Source of the DNA: Tetraselmis striata
Taxonomy: Eukaryota > Chlorophyta > Chlorodendrophyceae > Chlorodendrales > Chlorodendraceae
Direction: 5' to 3'
NCBI GenBank assembly: GCA_006384855.1
Contig: VCJN01003145.1
Location: forward strand, 1 to 64,000
DNA length: 64,000 nt
Below, piece after piece: positions 24,601 to 35,518 of this stretch (the stretch's first letter is position 1; each line of letters opens with the position of its first letter). The notes beneath the pieces were generated by a model. That model ran no database searches and had not been told where the DNA came from. It worked only from the letters and a program-made list of their open reading frames with translations. The position numbers and the translations under genes were made by a program.

Positions 24601-24903
24601 GCATTGGACCAGGTTTGTCATTTTCACACTACCTGTTACTCTGGGCCTGCTTACAAGTATATGCTTTAGAAGCTTGTGCAGGCCTTAATAGATGGCGTGT
24701 GTTGATTGGCTGCGCGTTTACCCGCATCAGCAGTTTCGATAGAGTTAAGAATTATTCAATGTTTCGCTGTGCCCCGCATGCCATCCACGTGACAGATGAT
24801 GCTACAATTGATGGAGATGGATGGCTACATTACCCTATGCACATCCGAGCATCCAGAGAAATGTCTGGACAGTGTGCAGCACTATGATCGTCACCAACGG
24901 TAG
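20070..24903 (+). CDS. EGF-like/GT29 (sialyltransferase-like) type II membrane glycosyltransferase
   Basis: It is predicted to be a Golgi enzyme that transfers a sialic-acid-like sugar from a CMP donor. Exons seen: 20070-20349, 20405-20663, 20828-20920, 21211-21345, 21550-21650, 22171-22282, 22418-22543, 22654-22775, 22855-22984, 23178-23255, 23391-23533, 23731-23880, 23975-24014, 24105-24215, 24530-24612, 24796-24903. A short basic N-terminus precedes one membrane segment (residues 52-70), the type II layout. Four EGF/tenascin-like modules follow (e.g. [24 protein letters not shown]). The catalytic part has a sialylmotif L (CAVVGDQAG ... RFNQAPTSG) and a sialylmotif S ([15 protein letters not shown] then VNVFGFDPG), plus an H-P-E-K segment in the last exon like motif VS. 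Two weak points: the frame changes near 20470-20500 in exon 2, and at least one exon (around 24260-24338) is needed before 24530 but its acceptor is unclear. Green algae may use Kdo- or Dha-like sugars rather than sialic acid, so the substrate is open. Confidence 0.85.
20470..20505 (+). other. Frame change inside exon 2 of the EGF-GT29 gene
   Basis: Before this point the frame reads ...[13 protein letters not shown]; after it, the only coding frame reads ...[14 protein letters not shown] into the first EGF module. The stretch GTGCGCGACAGTCTCGGCTA then CTCAG looks like a donor and acceptor about 26 nt apart. A mini-intron, an indel mutation or a sequencing error would each explain it. Confidence 0.6.
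20747..21685 (+). repeat. C homopolymer tracts in EGF-GT29 introns
   Basis: C runs at 20747-20765 (19) and 21656-21685 (30). The second begins only 5 nt after the exon ending at 21650, in the same sense-strand C orientation as the channel-gene tracts. A G-rich, non-uniform stretch lies at 21437-21487 in the intervening intron. Confidence 0.85.
21009..21036 (+). repeat. (TG)n microsatellite
   Basis: A dinucleotide run inside an intron of the EGF-GT29 gene. It has no coding content. Confidence 0.9.
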
Positions 24904-25187
24904 TTTGTCTCAACACAAGGAAATATAGTGGCCAATAAAATCACACCCTCTCATTCATTGACGGTCGTCTTTAAAAGCTGGTCCACAGTCGTGGAGGTTG
25001 TTTGAATAAGCAGCACGCATGTCTTATGTGTTGACAATGAACCAGGACGCTCCGAAAGGCTTGACGCCATTTTATATCATGTACAACATTCGACCCTTTT
25101 GTACAGCATTGCTGCCTGACTCGATTCTGTCAACAAAACCAAGCCATGTGAACATTGACCTAGCTGGCACACGACATATGTATACAC

Positions 25188-25242
<55 letters not shown>

Positions 25243-25965
25243 TATATATTTATTTATCTATTTATATATATATGTATATATATACATACATATATTTATG
25301 TGTGTGTGTGTAACGACCTGCAAAAGGCTTGATTTGCCTGAAGCCCATGTATGTTTGCTCGTTAAAGCTCGCAGAACCCCCAAAAGGAACTTTAATATGG
25401 AAACGTTGTTGAGCGGGAGTTAAGTCGGCCTGAAATGGACGCGGAATTGCGGTACAATCCAGGCTGCAGTCTGGATTATCGTGCAGACTGTAGGCTGACC
25501 TTGGCGCTGATGCACATGCCCCCGGCCACATATTTGCAGCGCACGTATGGGTCATACAAGGGCACGGGCACGCGCTTGGGTTAATCTGCACAGCAGCCAA
25601 CGCTTGCTCGCAGTGGTCATCAATTGGGATCCTGGATGCTGCGAGACACGGTGAATAATCCCCCGCCCCCCCATCATCCTGAACCGTCCCTCAATCTCCA
25701 CTACCACATATTCAATGCACTTCTTGCTGTATGTAATGAGGATTCGCACAGAGCTACATGTGAGGTACAGGCGCGGGTTCTGCAACTGCCGACACGGCTT
25801 GTATGTGTGCACTTATCCGCTGTCAGCGTGGCCGCTCTCGTTTTCTGGTGCACCTGCCAACGTTGGCCTCATGCACATCCGCTGGCATCGCAGGAATCTC
25901 ATGTCCGTGTGACGCCGATGTATGGACCGTGGCTCGAGGCGCAAGGCGGCTGCTTCCCTGAGGCT
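24904..25965. other. Intergenic stretch with (AC)n and AT-rich repeats
   Basis: It contains an (AC)n run (about 25183-25238) passing into TA-rich sequence with TATATA motifs to 25300. From 25440 to 25910 there are two short open stretches on the plus strand with no family I recognise. They could be exons of an unrecognised gene, but no start, splice pattern or domain supports that. Confidence 0.4.
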
Positions 25966-26600
25966 CTAGATGAGAAGCAGCTCGCTGTCCTCCTCGTCAG
26001 GCTCTACAAGATTAATGATCTTCTCCAGGCGCCCTGGGAGGTTGTGGATGGGGGAAACAATAACCTGACGGCTTTGCTGAGCAGCCAGCTGGGGGGCTGG
26101 AGTACGCGGCAGAGGCATTGTCATTGCGTTGAACTGGAGGAATTGATGTTTGAGATCCGGCGAACGTCATCGGCGGCAGAGTGCCGGCGGATGACAGATC
26201 AGATATATGTCCGCGAAGTCATCCGCATGGGGACTGTCATGATGACATGAGGTGTAGGGTTTTCTATCATGCAGTCCCTCTCCTGGTCGAAGCGGGCGCG
26301 TCATAGGCGTCAAGCAAAGGCTCCTATCCCCATCGCAATTTTGCTGACACAGCGCTTGTTGAGGATTGGCATCAAGCACTTCCAGCGCAGCTTCCAGCAA
26401 CCTCTGCAGGATGTTGTCGATAACAAAACGGCCCCGGATATTGCCACCAGATGGTGCATGCATCTCCTCACTTAGGTCAGATGTCCAGTTTTCCTCGCAA
26501 TATGATAATCCTTTCATGTGACGACCACCGCACAGCATGGGGTGCACGACAAGCAATACAACAATTGAGCTTGTCAGTTCTAACAAGATCAAAACGTTCT
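25966..26600 (-). CDS. Fragmentary gene of unknown function, possibly secreted
   Basis: Two minus-strand open stretches look coding. The upstream one (about 26600-26170) has a hydrophobic run (VLILLELTSSIVVLLVV) followed by an N-glycosylation-type NWT and an amphipathic part (FVIDNILQRLLEAALEVLD). It has no ATG at its 5' end, so either an upstream exon is missing or the start is internal. The downstream one (about 26135-25966) ends cleanly with an acidic tail (LEKIINLVEPDEEDSELLLI, then TAG) and probably begins after an acceptor at about 26136. The joining donor is not resolved. I do not recognise a family. Confidence 0.4.
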
Positions 26601-26946
26601 GCCAACAATACGTAATGTAAGAAGTGGATGATTCCTCTCTGTGTCCGAGTCTTGCGTGACGCCTTGTGTGTAGGGAGTTGAGTGCTTCAACTGCTCATCA
26701 AGTGGTTGCTGCAAAGCAGCGCGGCGGGGGTGGGATGAAATGCATTAAAGCGCGGTTCTGGGATAGATTGCCTAAGCACAGGCATGGTCATGTACCGGAT
26801 AGGGCCTCTGCAACACAGGGAAGTGAGGTGGGCTCAAAGGGTGCATGCACGGCGTCCTGGCGGGTGTTTTGCTAGAGGATACTATCTAGAGGTAGTAGTG
26901 TGGTTGGGAAGTGGAAGGCAGGAACGCATACTTGCTAGCCGGTCGG
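26593..26946. other. Short spacer before the SR-protein gene 3' end
   Basis: I see no gene here. It would hold the 3' UTR of the SR-protein gene (stop at 26947-26949) and the 5' side of the unknown minus-strand gene. Both are minus-strand, with the SR gene upstream. Confidence 0.4.
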
Positions 26947-29900
26947 CTAATAGGCATATTCTCGGTAGTTGTCCCTAGGGGGAGGTGCTCCCCGAGGAGG
27001 TTGGCGAGGGTAGTCATCTTCGCGGCGAGGAGGACGGTAGTCCCTGTCGCGTGGCGAATAATCGTCCAGTGGCGGCCCGCGCTTGGCGGGTGAGCGCTCA
27101 GGAAACCTGTCCCGAGGGTAATCGTCCGAATGACGCGACCTCGGCGGCGGGAGATGTTCCAGCGGGTCGGCGTAGTGTCGGTCCGGCGCGTACGAGGAGC
27201 TGCCCCCGCGAGCGGGCGGTGGAGGTCCTCGCGCCAGAGGGGCACGGTCGTAGTCATACCGATCGTCGCGAGGGCGGCCACGGGGTTCCTCCCGTCCGCG
27301 GTAGTCGTCCCGGTAGTTCGGAGGCGGTGGGGGCAGTGGCTCGGGCGAGTATCGCCCACCTCGGCCGCCGGAGCGGTCCGCCGCGTAGCGGCTGCCCCTG
27401 TCGTCAAAGTCACGCGGGGGGGGTGGGCGGTCGTAGTCCCGATAGCGCGGCTCCTCCCGACGCGGTGGAAGCGGCGCGGGTTCATAGGCGTCACGCGGCG
27501 GCGGAGGGCGGCGATCGTAGCCCCGATCGTCGTAGCGGTCCCGGGGGTCAGGCCGGCGATCGTCGCGATAGTCATCCCGGTAGCGTGGCGGCGGCGGGCG
27601 GCTGTCGTAGGGCGAGCGCGAGCGGCCGGGCGGTGGCCCCGGCCTATGGTTCTGCAAACAGCAAACACAGACGGAACGGGTAGTTAAAACAGCAGTTTGA
27701 GTATGATGGGATGCACTGCCACACTGATAATGGAGTATCACCAACATTTCAGAATGATTCCGATGGCCTTCGGTAGTTATAGCCACCGGAACGTCGGGCA
27801 ATGGAATCCCCCCCCCCCCCCCCCCCCCCTCCCTTTCTCGCAGAACGATATTCTCTCAGTGGTGCCGAGATGGCTCAACATTCATCATGGCAACAGTGCC
27901 CAAGCATGCCGGTGTGTGAGTGTTGTTCCGCCGCGCTCACCTCCATACGCGCATGCAGAAAGGCACGCTGATACTCCTTGCCATCTAGGTCGCTGACAGC
28001 AGCCCTCATGTCGCTTTCCGACCTAAAGTCAGCAAACCTGCAGAAACACAGCAGCGCAGCGCCGCAAGGCAGCAGGAGAGGGCTCAGTGGGCAAGGCGGG
28101 ATGGAGGCTAGCCACCTTGACGGAGTGCTTGCTTGGCTTGAGGTCGCCAGGAATGGCCAGAGGAGGGTGCAATGTGATGAGAGGCCAGAGCGTGGGTGCG
28201 GTAGAGCTGTTGCATGCTGACTGCTGCCCCACTGGACTCTCGTACCATGTCAGTCGCCACCGTTGCCAGCCATAACTTCTAGGTATCACGGTAACCGGAC
28301 TTAAGCTAGAGGAGGCCCAATGATGGATCCAGTATATTTGGTGTGCCGACATGATCCACGCGCCACCCGGTGTGCCATTCGCCCAGGCAGAGTAGCATGG
28401 TATCAGGTCAGTACAACTTGGAGCACATGATGGCGAGGATGGCCAGATGGAAAAGCTCTCAGACGTATGTCCGTCCATGGCGTGATGATAGCCAACGTCC
28501 GTGAACCCTTGAGACCATATCTGGTGACAAAACCAGCCTGAACTACCCATGGTTGCTCATGGCAGGGCGCCCATCATATTGAGTCGCAAACAACCCTAGA
28601 GAACCAGAAGTATGGTGACCAGCCAGAGAGGGGCAACTTGGTTGCAGTGGAGTCTCCGATGTTAATGTTGACAGTTGGAAGCCACACATATCAGATGCCG
28701 AGCGCGGCGCGACCCATCCCATGGAACCCAGAAGTACGCTCCAGCACATCAATGGCAACGCAACCTTACTGAACCGAGGGGACCCCAAAGTGCCATAGGG
28801 GGCACCTCCAGAGTATCGAGCAGTTGTCAAAGTTTTGAGGAATCGACATGACAGCCCAAACGACATTGCCATGACCTTCAGTCCCGTAAGGGTAAGGATT
28901 GGAAAAGGGCACCCAGGCGTCCTCTACCAGCAAAGTGGGGAGAGTGGATGTGTTCCCAGTTCCCTGCCCTCAAGAGCCATCCCAGAGTACGATTACCCGC
29001 CAAAGTGTACGGACGCCGGCCCACATGGAGCAAAAGCCCCCAGCCATAGGTGCACGTTGCAGCAAGAGCAAGAAGTGGATCGGGTCGAAGGGGCAGCCAG
29101 AGTGTACCAGTCGCCGTTGGCCTTCTGCACGGTGTACGTCACTTCCCCGAAGTCGCGCAGGAAGTCTTTAACATCCCTGCAAGTGGACATGCATAGGCAG
29201 ACAACGATGAGGAAGGGGCCCAGTGGCCGTTGCCCAGTGAGTCAGAGTAAAAGCAGTTTAGAAGGGGTGGGAAGGGGGGCGCACTTCCAGTCCATCTGCG
29301 AGGGCAGGCCACCAAGAGTAATACGAAACTTCTGCTCCGTGGGAGTCCTTGCTCGGCGCGGGTGGTCATCATAGTGGCTTGGACCGTCGTTGTAGGGGCC
29401 ACCGCTGGGGCCCTTATTGTGGGCGTGGGTGACACTGATTGCACGGGAGTCATGTATGGAGCGGTCAAGCTGAACGACCCAGGCGGGGCAGAGGGGGGAG
29501 GGGCAATAGTCAGGTTGTGACGCAAAGAACATTTACACGGTTATCAGAAAATGGCGAGGATGGACAGGGGGGTGCCGCCAACCTCACGGATGGCGCGCTC
29601 GCATCCGGCCTCGGTGTCAAAGGTGACAAACCCAAAGCCCTTGGAGCGGCCAGAGTCCCTGTCCATCACCACCTGCCAGGACATCCCACCCACAGCCTTG
29701 TCAGCACATCCGTAGAAATTAAACGTGCCTGGTGCTTTTGGATGCGCGTGAGTGAAAGGGCATCCCATCTCTTGCCCAGAGATTTAGCAGCGAGATGCCA
29801 TGAAGCAGGGAGATTCCGATCCATAAACCCTAAATCCTCAACATGCTAGGCTCCAATATGTGAGAAGTGAATTTCATTCCAGCGGGAACTGGCAGGAAGT

Positions 29901-30544
29901 CATGAAATCCACACTCAGAAAGCAGGGAAAGGATGTAGGCTGTAAAAACCCGTCCATCAACACAGCGGCACTCACTCAGTGTGCATCCCAAACGCAAGGA
30001 GGGGCCACAAGAGGCAGAGGGCTCTGCCAACTACGATGGACCAGTGGTGTAGGATCGCTGAGTACATGCAACCACAAAAGGAAACACCACGATGAGCCAG
30101 GGGCAACCCATGTTGGTGAGGGGACTTCTCACACGCCTCCACAACACAAAGAAATAAGATGGGTTGAACAGTACCGCAGTAGCGCAGAAGAGTGGTTTTC
30201 CCGACTTTAGATACACATTCACTAAACAGCAGCTTGGCATAAAGAGACAAGAGCGTCAAGAGACAGCCCATCGGTGGCCCTCTCGGCGGGCAGGGCGGAA
30301 CCTTGGTGTCCAGAACGCGCCCACAAGGCCGGAATAGATCCTCCAGGTCATCCTGTCTGAACTTGAAGGGGATGTTGCCGACGTAAATGCGGTACGAAGA
30401 GAGCGCCGGGGAGGGTGGCCGGCGCGGGGGAGAGCGCGACCGATCGCGGGGAGGCGCGGGGCTGCGGGACGGCCGCCCGTCGTCCTCCCGTTTCGTCGGC
30501 GGCAGGCCGGGCGCCGGGGGGGCGGCGGGGCTGGGCTCGGACAT
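26947..30544 (-). CDS. SRSF1-type SR splicing factor (two RRMs plus RS/RD tail)
   Basis: This nuclear RNA-binding protein selects exons and helps recruit spliceosome components. Six exons with consistent phases: 30544-30302, 29672-29583, 29469-29285, 29176-29108, 28037-27941, 27651-26947; 1,389 nt, 462 aa. A Pro/Ser/Arg-rich start (1-48) is followed by RRM1 with RNP2 IYVGNI (53-58) and RNP1 KGFGFVTF (92-99). RRM2 is the pseudo-RRM type and carries DWKDVKD (171-177) in place of the SWQDLKD signature of the SRSF1 family. The last exon (235 codons with stop) is an Arg-, Asp-, Tyr- and Pro-rich tail with scattered RS dipeptides (GRSRSP, ERSP), more RD than RS, ending at TAG 26947. The long fourth intron (28038-29107, about 1.07 kb) is the sort often used for alternative splicing of SR genes, but nothing here proves that. 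Confidence 0.92.
27808..27829 (+). repeat. C homopolymer in an SR-gene intron
   Basis: A 22-bp C run in the intron between the exons 28037-27941 and 27651-26947. It is G in the transcript, unlike most tracts in this window. Confidence 0.9.
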
Positions 30545-30913
30545 CGTGTGTAGTTGGCGCTGCCCGGTCGAGAAGGTCGCTTGCTGTGGCGCTTGAGGCC
30601 AGCTGACGCGGGCGGATATGGGCCAACGCGGCAGCTGCGGTTCCGGAGCGTGGTAGACCAGCCCAGTCAGTGGGCAGCCAAGTTCGGATGTGCCTGATTG
30701 AGGCCGGCCAGTCAGATGTGCTGGCGGGATCCTACCCGTAGTGGCTGGCGGGTGAGCTGTCTCTGCTGGCGATGCAGATGTCCCCTGTCAGCAGCGCAGC
30801 GCGCGCAGCAGCGCAGGGGCAGGCGGGCGGCGGCGGAGCTACGAGTACAGGTACCCGTAGCGACTACCAGCAGGCTTTCCGTAACTGGATCGCTACAGTA
30901 CCGTAGGTAGCGA
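30545..30913. other. Upstream region of the SR-protein gene
   Basis: GC-rich, with no coding character. It should hold the SR-gene promoter. It abuts LINE-derived sequence on the right. Confidence 0.4.
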
Positions 30914-31280
30914 CTATTACTCGAATGGCCGACGCCCAAACGCGTTGGGCGGACCTTTCGTGGCAGGGCCGCGGGTATTTTCATGGCAGTGTTTAGACGG
31001 TGATCCAACAGTGTTGAAAATTATGTCACTTGAATTTCATTAGTCTAGCAGAATGCTTCGGCATTTTAACGAAGCGTCGCCTTTCCAGGGCTTTCCGTAA
31101 CAGGATTGCTCCCTAAACGGCCGTCGTAGAGACGCTGCAAGGGTTTCACTGGTGCCAGTCCTGTCCCGGGGCGGGGAAAAACTGGATCGCTGCCCAAACG
31201 GCCGTCAAGGGTTTTAGCAGGGTTTCACAATGGTTTCCCCTGGTGTCACTGGTGCCAGTCATGTCCCGTGAGCGGTAAAA
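30914..31280 (+). mobile_element. 5'-truncated copy of the LINE-like element (3' end only)
   Basis: It matches 41886-42165 in the same orientation, starting at ATTACTCGAATG and running through the ...GGTATTTT...ATGGCAGTGTTT end of the ORF into the 3' untranslated part. Its 3' part holds two tandem versions of a unit beginning TTTCCGTAAC or TGGATCGCTGCC and ending CCAGTCCTGTCC. Loss of everything upstream of the 3' end is the usual outcome of incomplete target-primed reverse transcription. Confidence 0.75.
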
Positions 31281-31442
31281 AATCAGCAGGCGGGGTGCCA
31301 GCAGAATATCAGTACTGGCCTTTGTGTTATAATTATTTTTTTAACATCACCAGGGCTTTAGCAAATGTGTTGTCATATGATGATGCTCCTGTAATTATGG
31401 AAAAACTTAACGTTATTATGGAAAAACGCTATATTACCTTTG

Positions 31443-31513
31443 TGTAATTCACACCAGTATGGATACCCCCTGCTACCGCCGTTTATATCCTAGGGATACT
31501 GGTGTGAATTACA
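31443..31513. repeat. Inverted repeat, 18-bp perfect arms
   Basis: TGTAATTCACACCAGTAT (31443-31460) and its exact reverse complement (31496-31513) flank a 35-nt loop. Outer bases (CCTTT and AAAGG) extend the pairing imperfectly. It may be a tiny foldback element. Confidence 0.8.
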
Positions 31514-32457
31514 AAAAGGCCAGTCACAGACCCACCGCTAAAAGGAGTACTAATCGATCAACACAGCAAGCCGCCTCAGGATACTGGCGGCGGACCGGCC
31601 GTCTTCCGCCCCTTTGCACGGTGTTCACCGGTACAACCCTTTTGTGGTTGAGGACCGCGGCCGCCTCGGAAAATTCGTTTTAACGGTGGTCTACATCGTC
31701 GCGGTGTTGCTTGCTGTGCGCAACTTCCCTGGCGGTCCTTTCGCCCCGACGTGATGCTTCCTTCGTGGTCCGTCCGTCTAGGCTCTTCGGAACTTTGTTG
31801 CCAGCGAGCCCGTTGTGTTCCGCCATCACCTATCGCGCACGCGGCGGGGGTTGTTGCAGCGAGTCTCTGCTTGCGTGCATCGTACCCTGCTTTGGGCGGC
31901 ATTCTCTTTGCCGGAGTGCAGACGGCCAAGTCTGATGCCCGTGCTCATTCCGCATTTATGAATCCAGGGTTTTAATGTTTTTTGCAGATACGGGAACGAC
32001 ATTATGACGAGGGCGTTGTTATGCCGCGCGCGCAGTCGCGCGCAAAGACTTTGAATTGTACATCGGTACGCCGCTGTTACCCTGCTCGCCTACTGCTAGT
32101 AGGGTCCATCGCTATGACCTAATCCAGTCCCGTCTGGTTGTGCGCCGTCGAGACGCGCCGAAGGGAACACGCCCACCGAGGAGGATGCCGAATGGTGGCC
32201 AAATGTGCGCAAGTGCAGGACGCCCTCACCGGTCACAACGACGACTCTCCGAGCGGACTACCACCGACACGCGATGAACGGGAACGGACGCCACGATGAA
32301 CGCATATCACGGTCGACGCGGATCGAGTGATGGCGAGGGACGGATCACCCGTATTGAGGGTAGTAGTGACCGAGGAGTGCGCAGCGACATGGCGCAGTTG
32401 GGCATCGCGGGCGGGCATAGCGACGGGTTTAATACCTGTCGGGACGCCACTATGGGA

Positions 32458-32712
32458 AGCGGGCCCTCTGGGAAGGGGACCCTCTTGGGAGGGGACCCTC
32501 TGGGGAGAAGGCCCTCTAGAGAGGGGGACACAGGGTAGCGCGTATGTGTATTCACACAGACTATCTATAGTGCAGGTGTTTGCGGTGCCCACACCGTGCC
32601 CACGATATGATACAACGGGTACTCTCGAGGGAGGGGACCCAAGGGGAGGGTACCCTCTAGATAGGGGGATAGTATCCTCTGCAAAGGGGGATAGTACCCT
32701 CTATCTCGATCG
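32458..32712 (+). repeat. Degenerate short repeats (GGGACCCTCT type)
   Basis: Repeats of roughly 14-16 bp built on GGGACCCTCT and GAGGGG recur in two clusters (32460-32530 and 32625-32705). Each cluster is followed by a similar GTATGTGTATTCACA segment (32542 and 32724), so this is an internal tandem duplication. The inverted counterpart is at 33705-33750. Confidence 0.65.
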
Positions 32713-34260
32713 TGTAGCGCGCATGTGTATTCACATTGACTATTGGGTGAAATTGTTTGCGGTGCGAGGCATGCCAGCGTCATGTTTGCGGTCGTGGATG
32801 CTTCCGAGGGTCCCGGGACTGCGTTTGGCCACTTCTTGGCTTGTATATCCGAAAGCACCCGACGAAGTTAGTTACGACAACGGGTGAGCACCTAATGAAT
32901 TGTCGCCACTTCGCGGTTGTTGCGTGCCGCTGTATTCACTCATATTAGGCGCACATGTGCCGGCCCGTCCCGAAGGTGAAACATGCACAAGTACGCTTTG
33001 TTACGACAGGCGGAGTTACTTCAAGTGGACCGAGTTCAGCATCGAAGAGTTCGACGAGTTCAATATGCGCGAAGAATGTCGATTGCAATTGCAGCTACAA
33101 CATCGCGGAGCTCAAGAGTAGTTGGGCGTGCAACTTCTCGTTAGTTGGCGGAGCATCCCTATCATTTGCTAATGCCTATCGCAGATCGCCAAATTGTTCG
33201 CGCGTATGGATCAAATGTCTTTTATGCTTTTGCTGCGGTTCAAGCTGGCGTGCATGAACTATTAAGGAGCAATGACGCAGTTTGGACCGAAAACCTGGCA
33301 TTCTGGCTCGTTTGGGCACAGGTTTTAACCGTATCTGTTCGGATCACTTCAGGGGCCAAGTTTAGCTGTAGGGCGAGGCTGCCCTAGGTGGATTTGCGCT
33401 GATTCCAACCGTAAGCAGCAGGGAAGCTGGTGGCAGCTTGGGTGGTCAGAAAAGCCGAAATCGTTTTTTTTCATAATTTGGATCAGCCGCACGCGGCGCC
33501 CGATGTGCCAACACGCTCACCCACCCTTTGCCCTTACGCCACCCAAGCGGCGTCACACACCCGCTGCTGGCTACGGCGCACCCCCAAGACCCGGAATATG
33601 GCCACCGTAAGCCGCTAACCACGTCAGGGCGCGGGGATCTAGTGCCATGGGAAGAGTTACGGGGTCAGCAGCCGGGGTCACTGGTGGCGCCTGGGACGAT
33701 GCAGGCGAGGGAGCCTTCCCAGAGGGTCCCCTTCCCAGAGGGTCCGCTTCCCATAGTGGCGTCCCGACATGCATGAAACCCGTCGCTATATATGCTCTCC
33801 CGCGATCCCTAAATGCGCCATGCCGTTGCGCACTCAGCGGTCACTACCCTCAATACGGGTGACCCGCCCCTCGCCCTCACTTGATCCGTGTCGACCGTGA
33901 TGTGCGTTCATCATGGCGCCCGTTCCCGTTCATCGCTATGTGTTGGTGGTAGTCCGCTCGGGGAGTCGTCGTTGTGGCCGGTGAGGGCTCCCGCACTTGC
34001 TCACATTTGGCCACCGTTCGGCATCCTCCTCGGTGGGCGTGTTCCCGTCGGCGCGTCTCGACGGCGCACCGCCAGGCGGGACTGGATTAGGTCATAGCGA
34101 TGGGCCCTAGCAGTAGACGAGCGGGGTAAGAGCGGCGTACCGAGGTACAATTCAAAGCCTTTGCGCGCGACTGCGCGCGGCATAACAACGCCCTCATCAG
34201 AATGTTGTTTCCGTATCTGCAAAAAACATTAATACCCTAGATCCATTCCTCCAGTCCGCG

Positions 34261-34570
34261 CCCTCTTCTGGTTCTGCTTTCACCGCGCAATTGTTGTAGT
34301 GGACGTTATCTATTGCCTTTTCGGGTGGTTTCCTGATCGCCTTTTGCAGCTAGCTCGTGTAACTATATACTGGCAGGGGTACACAGGTGGTATAGCAGCG
34401 TATATATATCAGCCGCAGCCAGTGAAGCTTATTGCTCATACCGCTACCAGTATTGACATAAATATACTGTTTACATGAGCTAGCTTCAAAAGGTGATCAG
34501 GAAACCACCCGAAAAGGCAATGGAACGTTCACTACAGCAATTGCGCGGTGGAAGCAGCACCAGAAGAGGG
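34261..34570. mobile_element. Foldback MITE inserted in the right inverted arm
   Basis: Ends CCCTCTTCTGG and CCAGAAGAGGG are exact reverse complements, and the arms pair imperfectly over about 100 bp (34261-34362 with 34467-34570). The 310-bp element interrupts the right arm of the larger inverted repeat. The left arm has the uninterrupted sequence at the equivalent place (around 31951-31975). It has no coding capacity. The target-site duplication is not clear because the flanks differ. Confidence 0.8.
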
Positions 34571-34705
34571 TGCGGAATGAGCACGAGCAGACGCATCAAA
34601 CTCGGTTGTCTGCACTATGGCAGAGAGAATACCGCTCAAGGTAACATGCACACAAGCAGAGACTCGATGCAGCAACCCCCGCCGCGTGCGCGGTAGGTGA
34701 TTGAC

Positions 34706-35500
34706 ATAAACATGATTACGGCGCGGAGTATTTATAGTAGTAGTAGTAGTAGCATATAATTTAATATAATGATATACCGGTGCTGAGGAATGATCAAGCC
34801 GCTTCCCCCTTCGACCCCCGGCTTCTGGCTGTGGCGTGGCCCGTGGGATTTCAGCTCCGTGGGGCGTCCTTGGGGCCCCCATGGCCTTTTGCTAGGGCGT
34901 CTGCAGTGTGGGTCGCGGTCGCCGCGGGGGCGGTGGTGATCGTGCGTGGGCGCGCGGCGCTGCGATGGCGCGGGTTCAGTCGTTGACTGGGCAGTTCCGG
35001 TGTTGCGGTGGCGACTGCGGACGCCCCTGCTACCAACGGCCCGGCCCCCTGCTGTGCAAGCACGTGAACCACGGGATGAAGTCCGACGTCCCGGTGGTAG
35101 CTGCCATGCACCTCGCCTACGCTGCGACTTTTGACCCTTTTGTGTATGTGCGGTGCGCTCCCCGAATCAGATGCCCGCGCTCACGCCACCACGTGTTCCA
35201 TGGCATGCGAGCGGCGGCCCGTGCCGCCACCTGGGAGCTCCGCAGCCCCACCCCCCTCCTGCGGCTCCTGCCCCCGGTTTGGCTCTCTCGGCGTCGGCGG
35301 CTGGCGTGTTGGCGTTGTAGCACGAGCACGCGCCGGCCGCTGCCGCAACCGCCCGCGGTGACGCCCCCGCGGCCACCGCTCGGTGTGCGCTAACCGCGAC
35401 GTCTACCGCATGTTGCCCCGTACGCCGCTGCGGGGTAGGAGCCGTACGCGTGATGGTGCTACACAATGCTGGTGGTACGGGAACGCGCCGTACGCGTAGG
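34706..35500. other. GC-rich stretch, no gene seen
   Basis: It includes a (TAG)n run (34737-34754). Open frames are long only because of high GC, and none has a recognisable motif. It borders the decayed tyrosine recombinase. Confidence 0.35.
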
Positions 35501-35518
35501 TCGCCGGGGCGCGCCACG

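Larger units (their letters stand above)
31822..34705. mobile_element. Long inverted repeat unit (~2.9 kb) with repeat-rich core
   Basis: Left arm about 31822-32470 and right arm about 33697-34705 are reverse complements (shared landmarks: CGCGCACGCGG, AATGTTTTTTGCAG, CGCATCTCCTCGG-type segments). The core holds degenerate GGGACCCTCT/GAGGGG short repeats (32458-32720). The right arm is longer because a separate foldback element sits inside it. No transposase is visible, so this is a non-autonomous element or an inverted duplication. Confidence 0.75.

Noticed and set aside
26985..27687. Plus-strand ORFs of 185-232 codons
   Set aside because: They are antisense to the Arg/Asp-rich last exon of the SR-protein gene.
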